From: Euperipatoides rowelli
Lineage: Eukaryota; Onychophora; Udeonychophora; Euonychophora; Peripatopsidae
Reading direction: 5' to 3' (one strand)
Length of the DNA stretch: 18,038 nt
NCBI GenBank assembly: GCA_003024985.2
Contig: PXIH01S0009685.1
Part shown: positions 1-10,340 of the stretch, piece after piece
Layout of the letters: the number at the start of each line of letters is the position of its first letter
How positions within the stretch are numbered: position 1 is the stretch's first letter
Notes under the pieces: model-generated
Databases searched by the model: none
Seen by the model: the letters and a program-made list of their open reading frames with translations, nothing else
What the model was told of the DNA's origin: nothing
Program-made: the position numbers and the translations under genes

Positions 1-361
1 TGCTAGCTTCTGTTCTGAATCTGGATTTTTTGAAGGTTCCCTTTTGCCTAATGATCTACCATTTTTTTTTCACCATTTGTCTTATAAAAACCAGCCATCC
101 TTTCATTAAGTCCATGTAGTTTGATGCCTGACCCAGCCCATATATTTGATTCTTTTGATATCTTCATCCATTTACATTACTTAATAATATTGAACAAAAT
201 AAAATTGCAATGGGTGTAGAAGTTAAACTCATATTTCAGGTTTTTTCATGAAATATGAAAAAAAAAATTGTTTTTACTTTTTTCTTGTTAATTTCTATAT
301 TTGACTATTAGAGACATATAACTTAATCTAAGCAGGTGAACATTTAAGCCAGCAAACATGA

Positions 362-530
362 AGAAAAAATCTTAACAAGCTCCAATTGACTTGAAATTCA
401 ATCAGTGACTAAATAATAACTATCAGATGTTAGCATGATTAGAAAAATCTAAACAAGCTCCAATTGACTTGAAATTCAGTCAGTGACTAGATAATAAATA
501 TAAGATGTTAAGTACGATTAAGAAAATTTC
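362..530. repeat. Tandem duplication, ~80-bp unit
   Basis: Two adjacent copies of an approximately 79-80 bp unit. The first begins AGAAAAAATCTTAACAAGC at 362, and the second begins AGAAAAATCTAAACAAGC at 441. Both share AAGCTCCAATTGACTTG and then AAATTCARTCAGTGACTA, followed by ATAATAA and AGATGTTA. The copies differ by scattered substitutions and a few small indels, and a third start (AGAAAATTT) follows near 521. No coding potential is seen. Confidence 0.85.
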
Positions 531-1014
531 TGATTGAAGGGCTAAAACTGAGATATTTAAAAATGTTACTTATTTTATGAATATGCTTCTAGAATATTAA
601 GAATGATCTCATTTTAAAGATTTATCTGTAGTATGATGTTAATCTTTTGGTGATGTCATTGTTGTTTTTTAATTACAAAGTCATCAATTTGAGCCCCAAA
701 GACCAAAATTTGATCTGTAACTCATATGATGGGGATTGGATGAATTGGAAGGTATGAATGTTAGTAGTATGCTGTCATTTGCAAGTTTCTAACATATAGT
801 TTTGGAGTTAAAATAAGGTAATGAAAGCATGAATTATTCAAACTCATCATACTTCCCCCCTTCCCATATATCACAAGTAGCAAAATTAGAGTATTCTGCT
901 CATGAATGCCATTTTTCTATCAGATATGTTCTTTTGTTATAGCCTATATGATTATTTAATGTCCATATTTTTATCCATACCATTATATTTAAAAGCTGTT
1001 ACATCATTCCTGAC
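531..1014. other. AT-rich sequence without a recognised feature
   Basis: No open frame with homology, no RNA gene and no clear repeat was recognised here. It may be part of the peroxidase intron downstream of exon C or of the decayed Tc1-like element's flank. Confidence 0.4.
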
Positions 1015-1351
1015 TAATAGATTGTTGATTTGTTTCATTGAAGCTATAAGATGTGACTAGCTCATTTCAAAAATTCCATAATGTTTTCTATCATATTAAG
1101 ATATGGTGAAAGAAGCATGCCATGGTATAGAACAAAGTTCAGTCCCATGCTTCTAAAACCACTTGGTGATCACGTTCTTTATGGATAGATGAATTATCCT
1201 GAAAGATCTTATGGAATGAAATGCTGTATGATGCATATATGATCACCCAGTACTGTTTAAATTAGCTTGTATGATCAATCTTCTAATGGAATGTATGAAC
1301 CCAAACTATGCCATCGAGAATGCACTCAAAGCCTTTACAGCCCTACCTGAA
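1015..1351 (-). pseudogene. Tc1-like transposase fossil
   Basis: Degenerate remnant of a Tc1/mariner-superfamily DDE transposase on the minus strand, seen as short family-like blocks in shifting frames. In transposase order: a block near 1351-1275 aligned to the G-G-x-V-x-V-W-G-x-F-S segment (seen as GRAVKALSAFS) and its following loop; TVLGDHI near 1255; IFQDNSSIHK near 1205-1175, holding the second catalytic Asp; VITKWF, KHGTELCSIPWH near 1170-1120; then a broken S-P-D-L-N-x-I-E-x-L-W region near 1110-1080, where the third acidic residue is lost and stops intervene; and HLIASMKQINN near 1045-1020. At least two frame changes and several stops show it is dead. The N-terminal DNA-binding part is not recognisable, and I saw no terminal inverted repeats. 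Confidence 0.72.
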
Positions 1352-1939
1352 CAAATAACAGAGGAAGCCAGCTATTCAAATTGTTATCTAGTCAGTTGTG
1401 CATGCATTTCCTGTATGATTCAAAGCTATAACATATCCTACTATTGTTTGAAGTCTGTTGTATTTGCCACATTGTACATGTCATTAGATTCTAGGTGTGA
1501 TAAGTTGCTTGTGGATTGTAATTTGACCATATTAACTTTATGAAGTTTGCAGCATACCGTTTTATGAAAGTGGTCTGGTGATCTACATTTATGTGCACAA
1601 ATGTACAGATGTTATTTGCTTTGCACATCACATTGATGCTTAAACATCCAAATTTTATAATATGCACTTGTGCCCATTGTTGTTCTTTAAAGATAATTTT
1701 TACCCACAATAGCTTTCATATAGACATGACCTTGGAGACAATGAAATATTGCCAGTCGTCCATAATTTTAGCAAGTATGCTATAATAAATTGTAAAATTT
1801 TAATATAATTCTAATCAAACAATTTAATTAATTAAACCTTGTTTTCAAGTTTATATTAAATTTTAATCTTCAAATGTTTCAGAATATATTGATTTCAAAG
1901 CTTGATTTAAAATTTTATTAATAAAATAGAATAACTCAC
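1352..1939. other. Intron downstream of peroxidase exon C; possible transposon flank
   Basis: Begins at the exon C donor (reading leftwards on the minus strand) and continues to the recognisable Tc1-like blocks. Short frames of 60-90 codons occur on both strands, but none shows a recognisable family. Part of it may be the eroded N-terminal half of the same Tc1-like copy, but I could not align it. The next peroxidase exon, with the V-D-D-I-D-L-x-V-G-G motif, was not found in 1-1939. Confidence 0.4.
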
Positions 1940-2483
1940 TCATATAATTCTTGTAGACTAATTGCTGCCTCGGATCTTAGAACAATATTAAGATCCTTAA
2001 AGGTATTCACACTTCCTAATCCACAAGACTCTCTCCAATGAATATAAGAGGGAATGCCATGATCCCTCCCTCTTTGAATTTCAATAGCAAGTTCTTCAAT
2101 AACTTGGGTTTCTAATTCCCTTGTAATGCAAACAGGTGAAGGTAATTCAAACTCAGTTGCATTTATAAAACTTAATCCTTTCAAAAGGATTCTTCCCAAA
2201 CTGAAAGCAACAGTAGAGAATGCATTAGCTGTTGTTGAATCAATATATTCATTGTAGTGTTCATAATAACCAGATTGTTTTAATCTTAGTTCATAACTGT
2301 GTACGAATTCATCTCCTAATAACTTGGGTAAAAATTCTTCATATGTAATATGTTGTATTTCTGCTTCTAGGATTCGTCTAGCTTCATGAAAAATTTTATC
2401 GTCATTCCAGAATGGGTTCAGGCTATGTAAATTCCAAGCCAAACGATTGTGCTCTTTCAATAAAACAGTTGATGGCTGATAAT
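1940..2483 (-). CDS. Haem peroxidase exon C (catalytic-domain exon; proximal His region deleted)
   Basis: Internal exon of an animal haem peroxidase (chorion peroxidase/peroxidasin/myeloperoxidase superfamily). The frame is open from 2505 to a stop at 1936. The exon proper probably starts after a TTTATTTACTAG acceptor (AG at 2485-2484) and ends at a GTGAGT donor starting at 1939, giving 544 nt with a 1-nt carry-in and a 2-nt carry-out. Counting residues from the Met at 2505, family motifs appear in order: LLKEHNRLAWNL (15-26), LNPFWNDDKIFHEARRI (29-45), EIQHITYEEFLPKLLG (49-64), YYEHYNEYID (80-89), IQRGRDHGIPSY (143-154), WRESCGL (157-163) and LQELY at the end. Working members have a proximal haem histidine in an F-R-F/Y-G-H-S/T-L motif, then about 40 residues before L-L-R-G-L. 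Here FSLGR (101-105) is followed directly by ILLKGL (106-111), so the His and that segment are gone. The Asn expected in Y-N-x-W-R is Ile155. An alternative acceptor at TATCAG would start the exon at 2475. Peroxidase homology is near certain; whether the product is functional is open. Confidence 0.93.
2174..2191. repeat. Perfect 8-bp inverted repeat, 2-nt loop, at the exon C deletion junction
   Basis: AATCCTTTCAAAAGGATT on the plus strand: arms AATCCTTT and AAAGGATT around CA. It lies inside peroxidase exon C and overlaps the codons for Arg105-Ile106, where about 40 family residues are missing. Confidence 0.8.
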
Positions 2484-3952
2484 CTAGTAAATAAAAATTA
2501 AGCATAAAAGATTAATATGACATTTTTATTCCATACATTAATTAATTTAAGTGGGGTCAAGTTTAAAATGCCTCTATTTTATTTACTCCATGATACAAAA
2601 AGGCTGAGTTCTTGTTTATGTATTAAATAAATGTCATTTGAAATATTAAATACAGACTGATAGATCAAAATTCACNAAGACATTAATAAATGAATACGCT
2701 CAAGAATCAATATTATACTATGTGTAATGACAGGTATTTTCAGTTAGCCCAAAACTAACAGAATGGCTAATTTTTGACTCATTATCCATTGTTTAGTCCT
2801 GAAACATGACTAACCTACAATGATAGCACAAATGTTATATTAAATAAAATCAAAATTATATGCACAATTAAAATAAACACTTNAAGATTATGTCCATACA
2901 TCAAATACAACCACAATTCAATGGATAAGGCAATATTAGTTAATATGAAAAAATATATTTGAAAAGCATAATCTAACATGGACTAAAGCTAAACTAATTT
3001 TTTCTAACAGATCAAGTTAAATAAAAATTTAAGCTTATAAGATCATGAGGCCATGGTGAACTTTCCCCTCCTGCCCTCCCCCCCCCCTCTGATACTAGCT
3101 GGCAGTTAGTAATCACTGATTTTCAATTTTCTTGCCTTTGAGAGTCATTATAGCATTATATTATTAAAATGGCAACATTTTACTCTTTGTTAAATGAAAG
3201 ATCATTCTTGAGAAGTACAATATTCACATGTTAGCAGCAATGTATTCCATTTCCAATATTCCACTAATAATTCTCTCCATTCTTTATCCAAAGATATATA
3301 AAAAAAACTAACAGATTATTATACGACATGCTACCAATTAGATCAANATGTTTACTTAAATAGTTAGAAATATTTTTGGTATATGTTGGAGTACTCCTTT
3401 AGCCATGATTATTCATGTAAAAAAAATATGGGCATATAATTATGCAAATGAGCAGCCATCTTGGATTTTTATAGCATTTACTAGAATCCAAATGAAAAAA
3501 AAAGTGAAGAGATACAAGCAATTCATAAATAAATTTTTATCATTGAAAGACCAATAAATGTTTGTACAAAGAAAGATTTGAAAAAAATGAATAGTTTTTA
3601 TATACCGTAATTCTTTAAAATACTGCAAATATTTTGTAAGTATTTTGAAATTTTTTTTTTTTTTTTAAAAAATTGAATTGAATTTTGAAACATTTTTCTT
3701 TATACAAACATTCTAAATATAGTTCTGTAAAAATTTATAAATTTTCTTAATATCTTTAGACAATTTTTAATCATTTTAATTTTTCTAAAATAATCTGGCT
3801 GGCATTCAGGTAATGAGAAAAAGTATTTTTTTAAACAATTAAAGTGAATTTTAAATTTAATTTTAATATTTTTTAGTGTATAAATACCAATCAGATATCT
3901 TTTAAAAAATATTACTTATCAATGAGAACTTGCAATACTTTTTGTTGTTCGG

Positions 3953-4195
3953 TAAATGTAAACAAACAAAATACAAAAACTCGCAAAAGACTCACGAAAA
4001 TCTTGTTTCACAATGTTTTTCTTTTTCTTTAATTATGGATAGGCTTTAAATGGCATTAAAATGCTTAAAATTAAATTAAAAGCAATGAAATTATTAAGTA
4101 AATTATTTAGAAACTGAAATTTCAGAAGATTTTTAGCTGTTTGCATTTAGTAAACAAAAAAAAATAATGAGAACTCGCAAAGATCTCATGAAGAA
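3953..4195. repeat. Pair of ~45-bp direct repeats about 195 bp apart
   Basis: Copy 1 lies at about 3953-4000 and copy 2 at about 4148-4195. Both read GTAAAYRTAAACAAA-like sequence, then an A-rich run, then ACTCGCAAA, GA, CTCAYGAA. A third partial match, AATGAGAACTTGCAA at 3921-3935, resembles AATGAGAACTCGCAA in copy 2. The ACTCGCAAA core with its CpG stands out in this CpG-poor sequence. This may be an internal or terminal repeat of an unidentified short mobile element. No open frame is associated. Confidence 0.55.
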
Positions 4196-7084
4196 ATATC
4201 ATATTTGGTCAATTAACCAATAGCAAGACTTTCTAAAGATCATATTCAAAAGGAACCAATAACAATGCTTCTAGCATTTAACGGTCTGAAAAGAACTTTA
4301 AATTGGCTTTTAAGACAGAGTTTTCAATTGGTTCTCCTTTATTCCACATACTTGTGACATATTGCATATCATTAGAAATGCAAACACGAAGGTTCAATGT
4401 TTCATTTAATATAAAACATGGTGTCCTAGCTTAAGAGATAGCGGTTTATCAAGCTATTAGAAATATGTCTTTACGGGTTTATTTTCATAAATCTTTCCTT
4501 TTAACTATTTTATGGTCTTAATAAATTGTGTTTTTCTTTGAGATTTTTTTTTTTTTTTTTAATTTAAATTATTTTATTTTGAAAGGAGATAAATTTATCT
4601 AGTTAAAAAAAATCAAAATGCATTGGATGAATATTTTTTTTTCAATTTTCATCCTGCAATTTGTAATGTCCCCTTAAGAGTGTAATTAGAAAACTTGTAT
4701 AGAATATACTATTATTTACATACATTGTAAAACCAATGATTGCAAAAAAAATATTTATTGTATGACATGAAAGTCAATTATTTGATTAATCGTAGCAAAG
4801 TATGCTGAAAACAATCCAGTAATTCTCTTCATTTATACATCCACAATGATTGTACCATTTGAAAGTAATATATTTGTAAATTTGTACATGTGTATTCAAG
4901 TTTTATCATAAAATGTTATGATTTCTGGATTTCTTTTATATTTAATTTCTTAAACTTTGTATTATACCATCTTCCTGTACAAATTGTTATCTGACCATGG
5001 AAATCAGTCTGCTTTTAATGAGTTATATTTTATAATGCTGAGAAAATTGAACTTTCTAGATCACCTCTTATTAATCTCAAAGAGTGAACATGCTGAGTGT
5101 TTAATACAAATTTTATAAAATATTTAGAAAACATACAATGAATGGAAAAGAGTAAACTAATTTTGGTAAATTGTTTCATAGAATAAGCCATTTCTAGAGA
5201 AGGGAAAGCAAACTGATTAAGAAAAACTAAGTTTAAAGCAAAACATTCCTCAAACTAAATTTAATGGGTTTCTGGTATGTCATGCTTACTATACCAGTTA
5301 AATACTCTTAAGATCACTTTGGGAAGGACACTAAAAACAATGTTTGAGAAAAACCTGCCTAATAGATGACATTGACCTCTGATACAAAGCCTTTTAAAAA
5401 GAATATGTGGGTCATATTTTTTAAAGTAGTAACAGTGAAAAAAGATGGCATTAGTTATCAAATAGATTAAAGACAGAAACAATTTTTGTTGATTTAGAAC
5501 AGCAAAATATTGAAATGCATTGGGTTTGTCATATTATAGGCTAACATTTTTTGCTTATAAATGTTCCTCAATGTCGTTTTATTTATAATTAGAGAAAATG
5601 AGGACATAAATCCTCATTAAACTTATTTAAACAAGAATTTTCTTTGCTAGAATTTTGTATTTCATTTTTTGCTTATACTTTTACATTATCCTTTTAAACT
5701 TGATCAAGCTCTAAAAGTTTGAAAAAATTGCTAGTAAATGAATTATACAACATTCTTTCCTGTCCTAGACATAATTTTGTTCAATTTAAAGTTACAAAAT
5801 GTTCATTTAGCCTTGTGATATTGTACCCACTGAAAATGTAATTTGTATTTGAATTTGCTGATCTATGGATAAATTTTCATTATATTAATTTACAAAATTA
5901 TTTTACAGCATAAAAGCTTTTGATTCAACCATATAGCAATTATAAATATTGATTTATGAATTAACGAATGAACATCAAAGAGTTGAAGTTTTTTTCAATT
6001 AAGATACACTAGCATCTATAATAAATAGCTTGACCTATATAATTCCATGTGAAATTCATAAAAATCTTCACAGTATTTTTGTTGCCAGTTGAGATATGTG
6101 ATGAGGACATTATTTTTTGGGGGTTATTGTAACTTAAAATCAACCTTTCACATAAAGTGTTATAAACTGCTAACAGATTTGTAGTTGAGTCATTGAATCA
6201 TAAATGATTTCAAATTACAGAAGTCTTTGGTAATAATTTTTGATAACAATAAGCTAAGTGTCCCAACTTTTTATTAAGGGAGCTTAAACCTCAATATTTT
6301 AGTGGTTATTATTGCTTCAAAATAGTAAATGTACTACACTCCACACACAATACATGTTATGATTAATTTGGGCATTGAAAGTTAATTAGAACTTTGAAAG
6401 TTCCAGGAATTTATGCTGAAATAACAATGTAAAAGTCAAGATCTGTATTAATATTGTAACAATCATATAATCAATAATAAATGATATCTGTGGGCTAAAG
6501 CATGATTAAAGTTATATGAAAATACATTATCTGTTTATTTTGACAAATCATATTTTATTTATTAAATGGTAAATAATTAATCTGTATAATATAAAATGCT
6601 AATGATTAAGTAGTACTGTTAAAACTGGATGAACTGAATGTTTCATTGTGGTTAGGATGTTTTTTCATGGATATGCCATGATAAGCGGGCACATACTTTA
6701 GCTATTGTGAAGGAATTAAATAGTTTACTTTGAATTGTCGTGTTCAAATTTATGTATTGAAAGCAAGTTTGATTTAACATTTGATATTAGTAATAGTGAT
6801 GAAGTCATTGTGTGAATTATAAAATTTATTTTTTAAACAATCAGATCATTGATAGCATTATTGTTAGCATAGTAAGAATTAATTATGAAGATTTGGAACT
6901 TTATTTGAAAACAAAGAATTTAACACCATTAAAATGTAAAATAAAATTTTAAATATAGAAAAAAATATATAAACTGAGTAAAGTTCTTACCATTTTTTTC
7001 AGGAGTCACTTTTACTTGACCTAAACATTAAATTAAAATTTATTTTCAACATTTGAAATATGCTTCAATTGTACATAATAATGG

Positions 7085-7350
7085 CAACATTTTAATGTTT
7101 TTTTAAAAATATTAGATTTGGAAAATTATATTAAACAAATATCTATTTCTGTAGTTTAGGTGTTTAAGTTTCCTTTATTCCTTGCCCCCCCCCCCTCCAA
7201 TCAACATTTTAATGTTTTTTTAAAAATATTAGATTTGGAAAATTATATTAAACAAATATCTATTTCTGTAGTTTAGGTGTTTAAGTTTCCTTTATTNGTA
7301 GTTTAGGTGTTTAAGTTTCCTTTATTCCTTGCCCCCCCCCCCTCCAATCA
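7085..7350. repeat. Local near-identical duplication around a single N (probable assembly artefact)
   Basis: 7085-7179 and 7202-7296 are identical over about 95 bp as far as I can read them (from CAACATTTTAATG to TTTCCTTTATT). After the N at 7297, positions 7298-7350 repeat 7151-7203, including the 11-base C-run and CTCCAATCA. So the same sequence is present twice in full length and once in part, meeting at a lone N and a poly-C tract. Confidence 0.85.
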
Positions 7351-7720
7351 TCCTTTGCCCTGACCTGCCAATCATGTTTTGCTCTGACTTACCACAATCT
7401 TTCTTTTCCCTGACCTACCACAATCATACTTTGCCCTGATCTACCCCAATCATGTTTTGCCCTGACCTTCCACAAGCATGCTTTCCCCTGACCTACCACA
7501 AGCATGCTTTGCCCTGCCCTACCAGTATCCTTTACCATTACCTGCCCAAGCATCCCTTGTTCTGGCCCCCAACACCATCCATTTCACTGTCCCCAAAGCA
7601 TCTCTTGCCTGCCACATCAAGCATCATTTTCACACCCACCCCCAAAAGCATCCATTATGCTCTCCCTCAGCATCCATCACCTAGGTTCTCCCACTCAAAC
7701 ATTCCTCAAACCTAGCCACC
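7345..7720. repeat. 26-bp minisatellite, pyrimidine-rich plus strand
   Basis: Tandem units start at 7345 (24 bp), then 7369, 7395, 7421, 7447, 7473 and 7499, each 26 bp. The approximate consensus is CAATCATGCTTTGCCCTGAC followed by CTACCA. From 7525 to about 7720 the pattern decays to irregular 19-29 bp units, each still carrying AAGCATC or CATCC. The plus strand is strongly C+T-rich with few G, unlike the AT-rich neighbours. It is open over 60-87 codons in all three plus frames (7452-7715, 7478-7684 and 7504-7758) because the repeat has few stops. I do not regard these as genes. Confidence 0.85.
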
Positions 7721-7740
7721 ATCCTCCTGAATGGAGGTTT

Positions 7741-8057
7741 TCAAACAATATTGGATAGTGGTGCTTTCAAGTAGATCATTCATTATTTGATTTTGGACTC
7801 CAATTCAGATGGTGGTGATAACATCTCTATTTTCTCCTTTATCAAATATATATAAAAGGGCAATGCTAAACAATTTGAAATTGGAAATTCAGTTGTCTTG
7901 CTGCATAATTTTTATGAAATACATAATTATGTCAGATCCATCTTATCAAATAATTTTAGTTTGACTTTTGTAAATGTTATTCACAACACCAGGGATAATA
8001 TCAGTATAGCAATTAGGGTCAAAACTAAAATTGTTGTGGATGATTAAAAGATAGTCA
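7741..8057. other. Flank between the minisatellite and the Gypsy remnant
   Basis: About 320 bp of AT-rich sequence in the expected position of gag/protease or a 5' LTR of the following retroelement. I could recognise neither. A short minus frame (7946-8197) overlapping the pol start is the antisense of the pol remnant, not a gene. Confidence 0.4.
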
Positions 8058-10035
8058 TTGGGAGTATTTTTTAAAAACATGTCTGATGAGTTTTTAAAGG
8101 CGGTGGAAGGATTAAATGTAAATAAAAACCTTGATTCAATAATTTTAAAAAGGTTTAGAGAATTAATCATTGAAATCAAAGACATATTTGATGTCACAAA
8201 GTTGAAAGGATATTCTCTTCCAATAAAACTGAGTTTTCTTCAGACATACAGGTATACATAAAACAATAGAAAATATCTTGTATGTATGCTGAAGCCACAT
8301 ATATCAAAGGAAGAATTGGAGTGGATTGTCCCTTTACTGCTGATCAAAAAGCCATATGAAGATGTTTGATTGGTACTAGATCTAAAAATTAATAAGATCA
8401 CAAAAACAAAATTATCCACATCATATTTTTCATCTTTTAAATGGCTCAATTTTTTTTTTGAAAATTTATCTAAATAATAGGTATCAAATTATTTTAGACC
8501 CTTCCATTAGGGAAAGATATTACTGTACTGTACCTTGGGTTAGATATAAACTCAATTGTATGGCACAAGGTTTCCTAACATTAGCTGGTGTTTTCAGATC
8601 TTCAGTTGTGTCTGAACAAATATCCAGTGGTAGGATTTTAAGCTATCAGGACAATTTACGAGTACATAACAAAATGGCTGAGAAACTTTTAACAATGTTG
8701 AGAACATTGACAAGTTCTGTAAATCTTGTAACAAGACCAAAGTACAGTTTTTTTCCAAGAAGTCTCACTTTCTTAGGACATGTGGTGGCACTAAAGGGGG
8801 AAACACCTTTAATAAGCTGAAGGCAATAAAGAAATTTCCTGGGCCAAAAGCAAACAAATATGTTCATTTAGGGAACTAAAAATTTTTATAGAAAATTTTT
8901 GATATACCCAATAAAGCATCCTAAATGTACAAGCTGCTGAATGACGATAAGTCTAACTTAAATTGGACATCTGAGTTTGAGGTATTGTTCTATATGTTGA
9001 GAGCATCTCTGTTATGCTTCTTTTCTGGTACACCAAAATTAAAAAAAAACTTTTTGTTAAATCTGATGCTTCAGGTATTGCAATGCTTTAACAAGATGAG
9101 GGAGGGATTTTCATCCCATTGCATAGTTATAAGCTCAATAAGGCAGAGAATAATTATTCCACTGTCAAAAAGGAGACTGGCACTTGTTTTTGGGGTCAAT
9201 TTAGACAATTAATTTTGTTAAGTGTTTTGGTCAAAACAAATAAAACTTATTCCTTTTTCATTTAAAAGAAAAAGCTTATAAATCGTTGGCTTCTTACCTT
9301 CTTATGAGCAGGCAATTAAAATGTGGACTAATTTATTTGGAAATTATAAAAAGACATCAGTCTAATTACTCAGCATAAAGACATTATAAATAATATACAG
9401 TTAGAAAATTATTTGAATGAAAAGTACATCCTTAATAATGGAATTATTTCTAAAAATATTGAAAGCATGGGAAATTTTTTGTGCTGGTCCTAAGTCTTTA
9501 GTTCCATTGATAACTTCTTTACATCAAAAAAAGTAAGTCACTCCATTTGCGATAAGGTATTGTGGAAAACCAAACTTATTCACTTGGAAGGGAATGAACT
9601 TGGCTGTAAAGTTATTTATAAAAAGGTGTTAAAATTATCAGAGGAGAAAATCTACATTTAAGAGGACTCCATTTTAATCTAAAAAACCACCAACTTTTAT
9701 TTTTCAGAAACTGGCAATGAATTTTTTTGGTCCATTTGAAAGACAGTGGAAATAAATATCTGTCCATAGACCATTTATGAGAATTCCAATCACTATTAGT
9801 ACCAGAGGTATGGAAGCTATTACTGTTTTCATATATTATGTTGATCATGTATATTCAGTATTTGGAGGCAGTGAATTTATTCTCACTGAATGTTGGGGAA
9901 ATTTTACGAGTAAATGTTTAAATCCTTGTGCAATACCTTGGGTATTAAACACAGTACTACTGCAGCTTTCCATCCTCAGTTGAATAGTATTGCAGAAAGC
10001 CTGATTAGTCATTATAAAGGTGTTTTCACAATGTG
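8058..10035 (+). mobile_element. Decayed Ty3/Gypsy-type retrotransposon pol (RT, RNase H, integrase)
   Basis: Fragmented pol of an LTR retrotransposon, read in changing plus frames with many stops and internal deletions. In order: pre-RT linker (FRELIIEIKDIFD, about 8150-8200); RT start (IVPLLLIKKPYED then a D-L-K-I-N-K-I-T-like block, 8320-8405); RT core (8470-8660) with VPWVRYKLN, the Y-L-D-D site reading YQDN at 8644-8655, and an M-A-E-K-L-L block; TFLGHVVA at 8768-8790, a Gypsy hallmark; connection (YKLLNDDKSNLNWTSEFE, 8926-8980); RNase H (RRLALVFGV, 9172-9200); integrase zinc-binding region (WKGMNLAVKLFIKRC, YQRRKS, about 9580-9665); integrase core with GNKYLSIDHL (Asp at 9769-9771), ILTECWGNFTSK (Asp replaced by Glu at 9888-9890), and HPQLNSIAES (Glu at 9995-9997). 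The spacing of the last two acids is about 35 residues, as in DD35E integrases. No LTRs, primer-binding site or gag found. Dead. Confidence 0.88.
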
Positions 10036-10340
10036 AAAGATGAGTGGGAAGCAGTGGTTCAATTACACTTAAGATATTTGTAAAAAGTTCCTATAAGTAT
10101 TGTAGAGTCTCCACATTTTTATTGCATTAAGCAGCCATTCCTTACACAACTTTCTAGCATATTTGGAACCATTGTTTTATGTCTTATATAATTATAGGCA
10201 CAGCAACAGCCAAAAGTGCACTATACTCTTTATCTAATGACATCAGTCACTCTGAGATACCATTCAGCAATATGCATTATGCATGTATCATCTATGGGAT
10301 GACTTGCACATGTCTGACCTGAGCAGTATACNAGCAAGTT
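10036..10340. other. Possible 3' part of the Gypsy remnant
   Basis: Follows the integrase core directly and is slightly less AT-rich than its surroundings. It could hold the integrase C-terminus and a 3' LTR, but I found no integrase C-terminal motif and no matching sequence upstream of 8058 to define an LTR. An N lies at 10332. Confidence 0.3.

Noticed and set aside
1271-1543. 90-codon plus frame
   Set aside because: It is antisense to the Tc1-like remnant over its first part and shows no recognisable domain or codon pattern.
5261-5482. 73-codon minus frame, slightly less AT-rich than its flanks
   Set aside because: No peroxidase, transposon or other motif recognised and no splice-site context; treated as chance.
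5780-5850. Minus-strand GYNITRLNEHF with a downstream GTAACT, reminiscent of the missing peroxidase G-D-x-R-x-N-E exon
   Set aside because: The G-D is not preserved, two extra residues sit before the Arg, there is no upstream C-F or Leu-rich context, and joining it to exon C would leave the segment too short. Likely chance in AT-rich DNA.
7452-7758. Three overlapping plus frames of 68-87 codons rich in Pro, Ser and His
   Set aside because: They lie in or over the C/T-rich minisatellite; all three frames are open because the repeat has few stops. No family match.
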